From the IMG/VR virus record IMGVR_UViG_3300030061_000272, positions 1 through 41,013 of that record: DNA of 41,013 nucleotides; one strand, given 5' to 3'. Numbering within the stretch: the stretch's first letter is position 1; every line of letters starts with the position of its first letter. Under the pieces are notes generated by a model. The model did no database searches, was not told the origin of the DNA, and saw nothing but the letters and a program-made list of their open reading frames with translations. A program made the translations under genes and the position numbers. Positions 7,845 to 15,983 of this stretch are shown here, piece after piece. This DNA is from a virus.

Positions 7845-8434
7845 TGAAAGAAAAAATACTGGGCTTGATTATAGGAATAATCGTAGTAGCTATTGTATTA
7901 TTTACACCTATTAATGCAGAAGCTGCTGACCCTATAGTAACTAACAGTACCAGTACAAGTACAGTAACAACAAGTACAGACAGTAAGAGTACAGTTAGAA
8001 CTAACCCACCTAGTGCAATCAGTCCAAGCATTAACGCAAGTAATAGTGACTTATGTATGGTAGGAGTTAGTGGAGCAGTACAAACACAGATACTAGGTAT
8101 CAGCACAGGACAGGCTTACACAGATGAGAACTGTATGAGGCTTAAGAATGCAAAGGTACTATATGATATGGGTATGAAGGTTGCAGCAGTTGCATTAATG
8201 TGTCAAACGAGAAGCGTATATGACGCAATGAAATTTGCCGGGACACCCTGCCCGATTTATTCACCGACTACTGGTGAGGGATTAATAGGACAAGAAGCTA
8301 CAAAAGAATGGAGACTAAACCCTAAGAAGATTCCACCTAAACAACCAGCTTCTAATATGAATAGAGGAGTATTTCTTGAGAAATTGGTTAGTGGCATTAT
8401 TGGTGTTATGCTTCTCGCTATCCTCGTCATCTGA
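7844..8434 (+). CDS. Signal-anchored membrane protein of unknown function
   Basis: A 196-residue protein with an N-terminal hydrophobic segment (ILGLIIGIIVVAIVLF, residues 5-20) followed by an AEA signal-peptidase-like site, a Thr/Ser-rich linker, a conserved-looking core with four Cys (DLCMVGVSGAVQTQILGIS, NCMRL, LMCQTRSVYDAM, TPCPIYSP) and a C-terminal membrane segment (LVSGIIGVMLLAILVI). It is probably exported and held in the inner membrane. I remember similar proteins in marine phages but not with a known role. The last 59 bases overlap the next gene. Confidence 0.75.
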   Translation: MKEKILGLIIGIIVVAIVLFTPINAEAADPIVTNSTSTSTVTTSTDSKSTVRTNPPSAISPSINASNSDLCMVGVSGAVQTQILGISTGQAYTDENCMRLKNAKVLYDMGMKVAAVALMCQTRSVYDAMKFAGTPCPIYSPTTGEGLIGQEATKEWRLNPKKIPPKQPASNMNRGVFLEKLVSGIIGVMLLAILVI

Positions 8435-9842
8435 CCCTGAGATAGTTGAGCATCAGATTGCAGACGATGGCTGGATTGAAGTACCCCTTGACTTTACTTT
8501 TCCTTTTTATGGAAATAGTTATGTCACTAGCTTTATGTTTAGTAACGGTGTTGTGGGGTTTCTTGACCCTCTCGATGTACCCGGCACTGGTATTGTACAT
8601 GATGGGTTGTGTTGTAACGGAGAGAACTTTGAAGGTGGTGCGACAGGTGTAAGATTTCATTACACTATTATGCCTTGGCATACTGACTTAATAGACACGG
8701 GAGTTGGTAAATTTTATACGCAAGGTGATGAGACTTTCCAGAAGTATATGTGGGAAAACTTGGCAGAGTATTATGACAGAAATACAAGTAATACATTTGA
8801 CTTAACAATATTCCCAATGGGCAACATAGAAATAAACTATGAGAAGGTCCACATAAAGAATCATTCGGTAACAGTAGGGGTAGTAGGAGATTTAAGTGTG
8901 GGTGAGTATGAACAATGGTTCTATAACCACCCTACTAATGGAGCAGTATACTGGGATAGTTCACAAGCTGACCCAGTAGAAATAGCGGAAGGAGAAAGCG
9001 TATGCAGTGTAATACCAGACAGTCACATAAGTTGTTTATACTACCCACAAGTCTATGCTGATAATGTGTATAATCAACAATGTGCACTTGACCCTTTGTA
9101 TGATTACGGTTGTGATGGATGGAGTGATGCTTACATAGAGGAATATGTAGAGCCAGAAGAACCAGAGGTATGGGAAGAAGAGGAAGAGTTTGAAGAAATA
9201 TTTGTAATAGAAGAACCTCCTGTATTTGAAATAATAGACATACAACCTTTGGAAAACTTTACACCTGCTACAATAGAAGAAGCTCTAGTTGAAATAGAAA
9301 CTGTATTTGAAGAACTAGCACAAGAAGAATTAATAGAAGAATTAGAAGCAGAGCTAGAAGAATTCCTAGAGCCTGAAGTAGAAGAAGAACCTATTGAAGA
9401 ACCTACGGAGGAAGAGCTAGATGAGCAAGAGCCTGAAGAAGAAACCGTACAAAAAGAACAAACAACGGAAGAGCCTCAACAAGAAGAAGTAGTAATAGAA
9501 ACTGTTGAAGAGCCAAAGCTAGTAGAGACTAAGAAGAAGGCTAGTAAGAAACAAAAGATGCGTGAGATTATTAGCGACAAGCTAAAGAATCTTGCAGTAG
9601 AAATGGGCGAAGCTGCCTCTTTAGAAGAACAACAAAAACTACAAGCTCTTATACTTACACTACTTAACTTCAATGCAGGCTTTAATAGTTACAATACGCA
9701 GCTACTTGTAGATGGTATTTTTTATGAAGACAAAGGTATATACTTAGACAAGGACATACCTGATAATAAAAGAGGCTTGAGAAACGGACTGGCCAACGAA
9801 ATATTACATAACAAACTAATGGATTTACAATGGCAGAAGTAG
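8376..9842 (+). CDS. Secreted nidogen-like (NIDO-type) protein with Glu-rich linker
   Basis: A 488-residue protein. The start is TTG at 8376, supported by GAGGAG at 8364-8369, six bases upstream; it begins inside the preceding gene. Residues 1-19 look like a signal peptide (MRNWLVALLVLCFSLS). Residues about 30-215 resemble the extracellular NIDO domain (FTFPFYGNSYVTSFMFSNGV, GVRFHYTIMPWHTDL, NTFDLTIFPMGNIEINYE). Residues about 255-380 are an acidic Glu/Pro-rich linker. The C-terminus is helical (KKQKMREIISDKLKNLAVEM). An exported adhesion-like protein is unusual in a podovirus; a role in lysis, superinfection exclusion or attachment is only a guess. Confidence 0.72.
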   Translation: MRNWLVALLVLCFSLSSSSDPEIVEHQIADDGWIEVPLDFTFPFYGNSYVTSFMFSNGVVGFLDPLDVPGTGIVHDGLCCNGENFEGGATGVRFHYTIMPWHTDLIDTGVGKFYTQGDETFQKYMWENLAEYYDRNTSNTFDLTIFPMGNIEINYEKVHIKNHSVTVGVVGDLSVGEYEQWFYNHPTNGAVYWDSSQADPVEIAEGESVCSVIPDSHISCLYYPQVYADNVYNQQCALDPLYDYGCDGWSDAYIEEYVEPEEPEVWEEEEEFEEIFVIEEPPVFEIIDIQPLENFTPATIEEALVEIETVFEELAQEELIEELEAELEEFLEPEVEEEPIEEPTEEELDEQEPEEETVQKEQTTEEPQQEEVVIETVEEPKLVETKKKASKKQKMREIISDKLKNLAVEMGEAASLEEQQKLQALILTLLNFNAGFNSYNTQLLVDGIFYEDKGIYLDKDIPDNKRGLRNGLANEILHNKLMDLQWQK

Positions 9843-10318
9843 AGTACGGTGGAATTAAAGTAGGTGGTAGTAAAGCTCTATTAATTATTCCGTTATTAGG
9901 TACAATCATTGGTGGTCTATGGGGTGGCTTTGAAGTTTACCAAAGGTATTTAGACATGGAAGCTAAGATAGCTTCTTATACTGCACCAGACCTCACAGGT
10001 ATAGAACAAGAGTTAGCAGTAATAGAAGAGACTTTAATAAGTGTAAGTGAGTCAGTTGAGTTAGCTAGAGAATACACAAGAACAATCAAGAATGATTTAA
10101 AAGATGACCTAGCTAGACAAGAAACACTTATGGAAAGGCTGGAGGATAAAGTCAACTCTTCTCAAGATGAGATTGATAAGACTATTGACACAGCCGAAGA
10201 AAGGTTTGATGCAAGACGAGATGCTTTGTATTCAGACACAGATAGAAAAATAAAGGAACTAGAAGAGAGGCTCAACGCTAGATTGCAAAGAGCTTTAGAC
10301 AACCCATTAGCAAATTAA
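9830..10318 (+). CDS. Membrane-anchored coiled-coil protein
   Basis: A 162-residue protein with one membrane segment (ALLIIPLLGTIIGGLWGGF, residues about 15-33) followed by a long charged coiled coil to the end (ETLMERLEDKVNSSQDEIDK, KIKELEERLNARLQRAL). It overlaps the preceding gene by 13 bases. Topology (short N-terminus, one anchor, periplasmic coiled coil) resembles an inner-membrane spanin or a tail-tube/DNA-ejection scaffold, but no partner outer-membrane lipoprotein is obvious next to it. Confidence 0.72.
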   Translation: MAEVEYGGIKVGGSKALLIIPLLGTIIGGLWGGFEVYQRYLDMEAKIASYTAPDLTGIEQELAVIEETLISVSESVELAREYTRTIKNDLKDDLARQETLMERLEDKVNSSQDEIDKTIDTAEERFDARRDALYSDTDRKIKELEERLNARLQRALDNPLAN

Positions 10319-10328
10319 GGAGAATAAT

Positions 10329-10427
10329 ATGCCATACGGACCCGGAACATACGGAAGTAAAAGAGGTAGACCACCTGTTAAAAAAACTGGTAAGAAAAAA
10401 GCACCAATGAGGAAAGGCAAAAAGTAA
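10329..10427 (+). CDS. 32-residue basic peptide with AT-hook-like motif
   Basis: A tiny gene with a good RBS (AAGGAGAATAAT) and a stop that overlaps the next ATG (TAATG). The peptide is MPYGPGTYGSKRGRPPVKK followed by TGKKKAPMRKGKK in character: 11 or more Lys/Arg in 32 residues. KRGRPP matches the RGRP core of AT-hook minor-groove DNA binders. It may bind or condense the phage DNA in the head. Similar short peptides occur in other marine phages as far as I recall. Confidence 0.75.
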   Translation: MPYGPGTYGSKRGRPPVKKTGKKKAPMRKGKK

Positions 10428-10687
10428 TGGCTAAAGATTCAAGACTAACCAGAGCTGGGGTCTCTGGATACAACAAACCAAAGCGTACACCTAGTCACAA
10501 AACTAAAAGCCACGTTGTTGTAGCTAAGGAGGGTGGTAAAGTTAAGACTATTAGATTTGGACAACAAGGAGTTTCTGGTGACAGGACTGCTACTAAAAGG
10601 TCAGCATCATTTAAAGCAAGACACGCTAAGAATATTAAGAAAGGTAAGATGTCTGCTGCTTATTGGGCTAACAAGGTGAAGTGGTAA
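10427..10687 (+). CDS. DUF6321-like basic protein
   Basis: An 86-residue, very basic protein: MAKDSRLTRAGVSGYNKPKR, KSHVVVAKEGGKVKTIRFGQ, SFKARHAKNIKKGKMSAAYW. This pattern is a conserved phage family I know as DUF6321, of unknown function. Charge and late-operon position suggest DNA binding in the virion or in packaging. It is translationally coupled on both sides (TAATG at both junctions). Confidence 0.85.
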   Translation: MAKDSRLTRAGVSGYNKPKRTPSHKTKSHVVVAKEGGKVKTIRFGQQGVSGDRTATKRSASFKARHAKNIKKGKMSAAYWANKVKW

Positions 10688-10812
10688 TGGCTAGACGAGG
10701 ATTGTACGCAAACATTAACGCTAGGAAAAAAGCTGGCACAAGCAGAAGCAAAAAGAATTCTACTATTAGCAAGAAAGCCTATGCCAAAATGAAAAAAGGA
10801 TTTAAGAAGTGA
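10687..10812 (+). CDS. 41-residue very basic peptide
   Basis: A tiny coupled gene (start overlaps the upstream stop, and GTG of the next gene overlaps its TGA). The product starts MARRGLYANINARKKAGTSR and ends KMKKGFKK, about 17 basic residues of 41. RGLYANINARKKAG is a pattern I recall from short phage proteins of unknown function. With its two neighbours it forms a run of three basic mini-proteins that may act together on DNA. Confidence 0.72.
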   Translation: MARRGLYANINARKKAGTSRSKKNSTISKKAYAKMKKGFKK

Positions 10813-11018
10813 CCGATGAAATCAAGCGTATGCAAATGCAATTAGACAAACACGCTGGACAGATAGCTAAGTTGTTCAGCAAAGTTGATGATACTAATGC
10901 AAGCATACAAAAAATTATGAACACTTTAAATCAGATTAGGTGGACATTTTTTGGTGCTCTAGGTTACTACGCAATATCTGAAATAGGGATTTTAGAAGCA
11001 GTGAGGATAGCAGTATGA
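10809..11018 (+). CDS. Small coiled-coil plus single-membrane-span protein, holin-accessory-like
   Basis: A 69-residue protein with GTG start at 10809 overlapping the upstream stop (GTGA) and AAAGGA 7-9 bases before it. N-terminal residues 1-42 are a coiled coil (EIKRMQMQLDKHAGQIAKLF); residues 45-64 are a membrane span (WTFFGALGYYAISEIGIL). This layout resembles XhlA-type hemolysin/holin helpers. It overlaps the next membrane protein by 4 bases, so a two-component membrane system, perhaps for lysis, is plausible. Confidence 0.65.
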   Translation: MTDEIKRMQMQLDKHAGQIAKLFSKVDDTNASIQKIMNTLNQIRWTFFGALGYYAISEIGILEAVRIAV

Positions 11019-11452
11019 TAGCATTTTTAACAAACGTAGCACCAATAGCATTAGGCTTTGTTGCTAAGTTGTTTGCACTTAAAAGTCAAGCAGCACAAGA
11101 ACAACAAAAGCTAATGATACAATCGTTGCAAGTGCGTAACGATTCTATTAATATGGCAAGAGATAGAGCAGACAAAGAAAGTCCAATGGCTGCACTTAAC
11201 AGACGAGTAATTATATTTGTCATATTAGCTTTAATTATATTTACACAAGTAGCTCCGGTGTTTTTTAATGTACCTACAGTAATACCTACTGTAATAGAAG
11301 GAGCAAGCATACTTGGATTTGAGTTGACACCTGATACAATAGAGTATGTAACTGTACAAGCAGGTGCTGTGCTCAAGTTTGATGAGGTGTTTGCTTGGGC
11401 AACTATGATTATAGAATTTTATTTTGGAGCACAATTAGCTAAAGGAAAATAA
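11015..11452 (+). CDS. Membrane protein, candidate holin (3-TM type)
   Basis: A 145-residue protein. Hydrophobic segments: residues 2-22 (IAFLTNVAPIALGFVAKLFA), about 68-88 (VIIFVILALIIFTQVAPVF) and about 123-140 (VFAWATMIIEFYFGAQLA), separated by a charged helical region. The pattern resembles the three-span holins of gene-transfer-agent type from memory. No endolysin gene is recognisable nearby. It starts within the preceding gene (ATGA). Confidence 0.6.
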   Translation: MIAFLTNVAPIALGFVAKLFALKSQAAQEQQKLMIQSLQVRNDSINMARDRADKESPMAALNRRVIIFVILALIIFTQVAPVFFNVPTVIPTVIEGASILGFELTPDTIEYVTVQAGAVLKFDEVFAWATMIIEFYFGAQLAKGK

Positions 11453-11453
11453 C

Positions 11454-12074
11454 ATGGCATTAGAATCAACAACATACATAGATGGGTTAGTAGCAACAAA
11501 CCCTACAGGCACAGACTCAAGGAGTCAAGGGGATGACCATATAAGACTAGTTAAGTCTGCGGTCAAAGCTACGTTTCCTAGTATTTCTGGTGCTATAACA
11601 GCTACACATACAGAGTTAAATAAACTAGATGGTTATACTGGTACAACAGCAGAACTAAACTACAATGACGTACCAACGCTTGGAACAGTGGAGTCTTCTA
11701 GAACTGTAACTGCTGATGCTGTAGGTACTACAAAGAAACTAAAAACACAAGAGCAAACAGAAATTGTTAATGCTATTGGTACAGTTAGTAGTTCTACTGC
11801 AATTAACTTTACACTCGGCAATGTAGTAACTGCTGTACTTGCAAGTGGTGGTTCGTTTACAATTACTAACGCACCTACTTCTGGTATATATGGAAAGTTT
11901 AAATTAATATTAACTAATGGTGGTACAGTAACAGACCCTTGGCCTAGTAGTGTTAAGTTTGCTGGAGGTACTACACCTACACTAACAACAAGCGGAATAG
12001 ACATTCTTACATTTGAAACAATTGACAATGGTGCTAACTGGTACGCAGTTGTTGACGGTTTAAATATGAGCTAG
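11454..12074 (+). CDS. Tail fibre protein, paralogue of the gene at 2404
   Basis: A 206-residue protein whose first 60 residues (TYIDGLVATNPTGTDSRSQ, GDDHIRLVKSAVKATFPSI, GAITATHTELNKLDGYTG) closely match the N-terminal attachment module of the protein at 2404. The C-terminal 100 residues form a beta domain (AINFTLGNVVTAVLASGGSF, GGTVTDPWPSSVKFAGGTT, ANWYAVVDGLNMS) common in phage fibres. It suggests two fibre types that share one attachment point. It starts just after the preceding stop. Confidence 0.8.
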   Translation: MALESTTYIDGLVATNPTGTDSRSQGDDHIRLVKSAVKATFPSISGAITATHTELNKLDGYTGTTAELNYNDVPTLGTVESSRTVTADAVGTTKKLKTQEQTEIVNAIGTVSSSTAINFTLGNVVTAVLASGGSFTITNAPTSGIYGKFKLILTNGGTVTDPWPSSVKFAGGTTPTLTTSGIDILTFETIDNGANWYAVVDGLNMS

Positions 12075-12081
12075 GAGATAC

Positions 12082-12984
12082 ATGGGAATTTCATTAGAAC
12101 AAGCCAAAGCAATAGAAGAAGAACAGCAAAAAGATTTTTTAAACAAGGTAGGATTTAGTCAAAAAATATCAAATATATTCAATCCTGTTGTAGATTATGT
12201 AGTAGATGGTGGTCTTTCTGATTTTTATACTAGATTAAATGCTGGATTTGATGTTTCAGATGATGAAATTAGAAGACATCGTTTAAATAAAAACATAGGT
12301 TACGGTGGAGGTAAGGCAGGATATAAGCATATAACTACAAACAGTGTTCCAGTTTCTGATGCTACAGATGGTTATCATATAAGGTCAGGAATTGATTTTG
12401 GAAATTTAGCTACTGGAGATAGCTTGCCGGGTGGTGGTCTACCTGCTGCTATATCTGGGATTGCGTATCAACAACTTATGGGATTAGGAGATGGCACTGT
12501 AGGTAAAAACGCTTTCTTACAATCAGTAGATAATATAACTGGTCTTAGAGAAAGTGGAAAAGCGCCTGCTTTAGATGCAATGTATGAATTTGGTGGGAAT
12601 GTGTATAATCTTTTTAATCCACCAAGTAAGCCTAGTATTGACATTACAGCATTAGGTGGTCCTAGGGCTAAAGGTAATTTTACTAGAGGTACAATTAATG
12701 TAGAAGATTATGCTACTAAAGTAGCTAGAATAGCAGCAGAAAAAGAAGCAGCAGCAAAAGCACAAGCAGCGATACAACAAAGACAGCAACAACAATCACA
12801 AGCACAACAACAATCACGATTACCTATTATGAATACACCTAGCAACATAACAAAGTTTGGACCTGCTAGGTCAACAGCAATTAAAGGTGGTAGAGGTGGT
12901 AGAGGAAATGTAGGGGCAAGAAGAAAAACAACTTCTGCACCAGTATTTAAAAGCTATGGCCCACCTAATATGCAGAGGTTCTAA
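12082..12984 (+). CDS. Virion-module protein with Gln-rich linker, unknown function
   Basis: A 300-residue protein. The N-terminal 180 residues are mixed (LEQAKAIEEEQQKDFLNKVG, AISGIAYQQLMGLGDGTVGK); residues about 215-250 are an Ala/Gln-rich low-complexity run (RQQQQSQAQQQSRL), and the C-terminus is basic and Gly/Arg-rich (KGGRGGRGNVGARRK). RBS AGGAG is good. Position just before the nozzle suggests a virion or assembly protein. No domain recognised. Confidence 0.7.
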   Translation: MGISLEQAKAIEEEQQKDFLNKVGFSQKISNIFNPVVDYVVDGGLSDFYTRLNAGFDVSDDEIRRHRLNKNIGYGGGKAGYKHITTNSVPVSDATDGYHIRSGIDFGNLATGDSLPGGGLPAAISGIAYQQLMGLGDGTVGKNAFLQSVDNITGLRESGKAPALDAMYEFGGNVYNLFNPPSKPSIDITALGGPRAKGNFTRGTINVEDYATKVARIAAEKEAAAKAQAAIQQRQQQQSQAQQQSRLPIMNTPSNITKFGPARSTAIKGGRGGRGNVGARRKTTSAPVFKSYGPPNMQRF

Positions 12985-14532
12985 ATGCCAGCACAAGTAA
13001 CAGTATTAAACCCTACAGGAATTAATAAAGATATTGATTCTTATGAGCTACCAGAGACGCAATGGTCCGATGGTAATAATGTACAATTTGATAATGATAA
13101 AACTGCCAAAGTATTAGGGCAACAACAAGTATTTGGTACACCTACAGTAGCACCTTATTGGTTACTGCCTTTTAATACTACAACTACTGATTACTGGATT
13201 TACCCTAGCTTAACTAAGATATACAGGGTACACACATCAGGTACTTCTACTACGCATGCAGACGTTACACGTTCTAGTGGTGGTGACTACTCAGCTACTG
13301 CTGCTAAAGGATGGAACGGTGGTGTTTTAGGTGGTGTAGCTATACTTAACAACGGTGTTGATGACCCACAGATGCTAGGCACAGCATCGTCTAACTTTGC
13401 TGACCTGACTAACTGGCCTGCTAATACAACATGCCAAGTTATTAGACCATTTAAAAGATTCCTAGTAGCACTGGACACAACAGAGTCCGGCACACGCTAC
13501 CCATTTAGGGTTAAGTGGTCACATCCAGCAGAAGGTGGTACAGTACCCACTACTTGGAATCCAGCAGATGCAACTAAAGATGCGGGTTATGTAGATTTGT
13601 CGCAGACTAATGGTAATGTAATAGATTGTTTGCCACTAGGTGACGTTAATATTGTATATAAAGAAGATTCAATCTGGTCTATGGCATTTGAAGGTGGACA
13701 GTCTATATTTGGATTTAGGCAACTATTTGATGATGTTGGTATCCTAGGTAGACACTGTGCAAAAAGTTTCGATAATAAGCATTTTGTGGTCTCTGAGGAT
13801 GATGTATATGTGCATGATGGTCAGACTAAACAGTCAATTGTAGACCAACAGATTAGAGATGAGTTGTTTAACTCTATGCACCCAGACTACAAGACAAGAA
13901 CATTTGTAGCTGCTGACAGAGAAAAAAATGAGATGTGGGTATGCTTTGTATCTAACACTAACGACACAAATGCATTTGCAGACACAGCTTATGTATATAA
14001 TTTTAGAAACAATAGCTGGTCTAAAAGAGACTTACCATATGTAAGTTATATTTCTTGGGGCATTGTAGACACAGTAAGTACAAGTGATTGGTCAGAGACA
14101 GGAGACTGGGACACAGACAGTGAGTCTTGGGATTCACCACTTAAGCCTAGTTTATTGTTAGCTGCTACAAGTGCTACTAAGTTATATGTATTAGGTAGCA
14201 ATCAGAATGCAGGTACAAGTTTTAGAGCTTACGTTGAAAAAGACAATATGAATTTAGGGTATCCGGGTACTAAAACTATACAAAAATTAGTACCAAGAAT
14301 AAGTGGTACAGGCTCAGTAGATTTTTATGTAGGTCAAGAGATGATGCCACATGAAGGTACTACATGGAAAGGGCCATATACATTTACTAGTGGTGTGCAT
14401 TCAGAAATACCAGTAAGAGCTACTGGAAACTACATTGGTATTAGAGCAGAGTCTACTGATGCAAACACATGGTCACTAGCTAATTTAGAAGTACACTGGA
14501 GTCCGTCAGGTAACAGAGGTAAAGGAGTATGA
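12985..14532 (+). CDS. Tail nozzle / tail tubular protein B-like
   Basis: A 515-residue protein that begins VLNPTGINKDIDSYELPETQ, WSDGNNVQFDND, the usual start of podovirus tail nozzle or stabilisation proteins. The middle has beta-propeller-like strands (NVIDCLPLGDVNIVYKEDSI, FVVSEDDVYVHDGQT, WVCFVSNTNDTNAFADTAYV) and AYVYNFRNNSWSKRDLPYV. It would form the nozzle under the connector, through which DNA leaves. Length fits the family. The start directly follows the upstream stop (TAAATG). Confidence 0.83.
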   Translation: MPAQVTVLNPTGINKDIDSYELPETQWSDGNNVQFDNDKTAKVLGQQQVFGTPTVAPYWLLPFNTTTTDYWIYPSLTKIYRVHTSGTSTTHADVTRSSGGDYSATAAKGWNGGVLGGVAILNNGVDDPQMLGTASSNFADLTNWPANTTCQVIRPFKRFLVALDTTESGTRYPFRVKWSHPAEGGTVPTTWNPADATKDAGYVDLSQTNGNVIDCLPLGDVNIVYKEDSIWSMAFEGGQSIFGFRQLFDDVGILGRHCAKSFDNKHFVVSEDDVYVHDGQTKQSIVDQQIRDELFNSMHPDYKTRTFVAADREKNEMWVCFVSNTNDTNAFADTAYVYNFRNNSWSKRDLPYVSYISWGIVDTVSTSDWSETGDWDTDSESWDSPLKPSLLLAATSATKLYVLGSNQNAGTSFRAYVEKDNMNLGYPGTKTIQKLVPRISGTGSVDFYVGQEMMPHEGTTWKGPYTFTSGVHSEIPVRATGNYIGIRAESTDANTWSLANLEVHWSPSGNRGKGV

Positions 14533-14777
14533 TTCGTTATTCACCTTCTCCAGTACCTGAGGATGCTAAAGATTTACCTGCATATTTAAGAAAAGAATTT
14601 GAAAGAATGTCTGCTATAATAGGTAACATTGCTGATGGACATTATGAAGAATCTAATGTAGTTCCGTCAAAGCCAAGAGCCGGAGATGTCAGGTACGCAG
14701 ATGGCAGTAACTGGAATCCCGGTAGTGGTGAGGGATTATACTTATACTTGAGCACAGGAGCGTGGAGTAAACTTTGA
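14529..14777 (+). CDS. Small conserved tail-module protein
   Basis: An 82-residue protein (SPVPEDAKDLPAYLRKEFER, KPRAGDVRYADGSNWNPG, GLYLYLSTGAWSKL). Proteins of this type follow the nozzle gene in many podoviruses; N-terminal helix then a small beta part. It starts inside the nozzle stop (ATGA) and its TGA overlaps the next TTG start. Function unknown; perhaps a minor tail or fibre-attachment piece. Confidence 0.75.
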   Translation: MIRYSPSPVPEDAKDLPAYLRKEFERMSAIIGNIADGHYEESNVVPSKPRAGDVRYADGSNWNPGSGEGLYLYLSTGAWSKL

Positions 14778-15187
14778 TTGAAGGGATTAAGGGGGAGAGT
14801 GTAGAGGTGTGGTGGCCTCTCGTTGAAGAATACTTGATTGCAGCCTTGAAACATGGTTTAGGGGAGTATAGTATTACTGACATAAAAAGTGCTTGTAAAT
14901 CGAAGAATATGCAGCTTTGGGTAAAAATAGACAAAGAAGTACAAGGTGCTTTTGTTACAAAAATTAGCAAGTATCCACAGAAAAACATATTATGTGTATT
15001 GCTATTAAGTGGAAAAGAATTTATGACATGGAGAAATGAAGCAGATGCACTCCTAAATGCATTTGGAAAAGAAAACAACTGTGAGTATGTAGAACTATTT
15101 GGTCGCAAAGGATGGGGAAAGGTACTTAAAGATATTAACTATAAAGAACAAACAAGATTATTTGCAAAGGAGATAAACAATGTCTAA
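14774..15187 (+). CDS. GNAT-like internal-virion-module protein
   Basis: A 137-residue protein starting at TTG (14774), supported by GGAG six bases upstream. The sequence EYLIAALKHGLGEYSITDI, FVTKISKYPQKNILCVLLLS and ADALLNAFGKENNCEYVELF, GRKGWGKVLKD has the order of a reduced GNAT-like fold that occurs beside internal virion genes in many podoviruses (often compared with T7 gp13). Acetyltransferase activity is not shown; the acetyl-CoA loop is not clear. Overlaps both neighbours by a few bases. Confidence 0.7.
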   Translation: MIEGIKGESVEVWWPLVEEYLIAALKHGLGEYSITDIKSACKSKNMQLWVKIDKEVQGAFVTKISKYPQKNILCVLLLSGKEFMTWRNEADALLNAFGKENNCEYVELFGRKGWGKVLKDINYKEQTRLFAKEINNV

Positions 15188-15974
15188 AGGTGACAACACA
15201 AGTACAGTAAACCAAGACCCTTGGGATGTCGCTGTACCTTATATGGAAAGTGGCTTTAAAGAAGCTGCTAATTTATATAATAACAATACACCTCAATATT
15301 ACAGTGGTCAAACACAAGCAGGGTTTACACCAGACCAACTAACAGCACAACAGGGTATTAGAGACTTTGCAACACAAGGTGCTCCTAGTATAATGAATCC
15401 TGCATTAAGTGCTTATCAGCAAAACCTTGACCCTAGTATGCTTGATGTAGCTAACAATCCATATGTTAATAATATGGCACAAGCAGCAGCAGATAGAGCA
15501 ATGTCAGGTGTACAAGATAGTTTAGCAGATATAAGAGGCGGTGCTATTATGTCAGGAGGTTATGGTGGTGGCAGACAAGGTATTGCAGAAGGTAATGCTA
15601 TAGCAGGGGCAGCTGACGCAGCTAACCAAGCAGCAGCACAGATATATAGTAATGCATATGGACAAGGATTAGGACAACAAAGAGCTACACTAGGAATGAC
15701 TGGTGGTTTAATGCAAGCTGGGTTTAGTCCTTATAGTGCATTAAGTGCATCAGGCGGGCAACAACAAAAAAGAGAGCAAGCATTGATTCAAGATGCAATG
15801 GCTAAACAAGAGTTTGAACAAAACTTACCATACCAGCAGTTAAAACAATATCAGTCTGGTATTACAGGGTTTAGTCCTTTAGTTGGAAACGCAGGACAAT
15901 CTATATCAACAACACCGGGTGCTAGTGTTATAAGCAACTTAGGTGGCTTGGCTCAAATGTATAGTTTATTTTAA
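15180..15974 (+). CDS. Internal virion / DNA ejection protein
   Basis: A 264-residue Ala/Gly/Gln-rich protein: DPWDVAVPYMESGFKEAANL, GFTPDQLTAQQGIRDFA, MAQAAADRAMSGVQDSLADI, GGAIMSGGYGGGRQGIAEGN. This is the pattern of small internal or ejection proteins of podoviruses, which leave the capsid with the DNA and help form a channel across the cell envelope. It starts inside the preceding gene by 8 bases. Confidence 0.75.
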   Translation: MSKGDNTSTVNQDPWDVAVPYMESGFKEAANLYNNNTPQYYSGQTQAGFTPDQLTAQQGIRDFATQGAPSIMNPALSAYQQNLDPSMLDVANNPYVNNMAQAAADRAMSGVQDSLADIRGGAIMSGGYGGGRQGIAEGNAIAGAADAANQAAAQIYSNAYGQGLGQQRATLGMTGGLMQAGFSPYSALSASGGQQQKREQALIQDAMAKQEFEQNLPYQQLKQYQSGITGFSPLVGNAGQSISTTPGASVISNLGGLAQMYSLF

Positions 15975-15983
15975 GGAGACAAA

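Noticed and set aside
12760-12830. Tandem DNA repeat in the Gln-rich region
   Set aside because: It is low-complexity coding sequence for a Gln/Ala linker and not a regular repeat unit.
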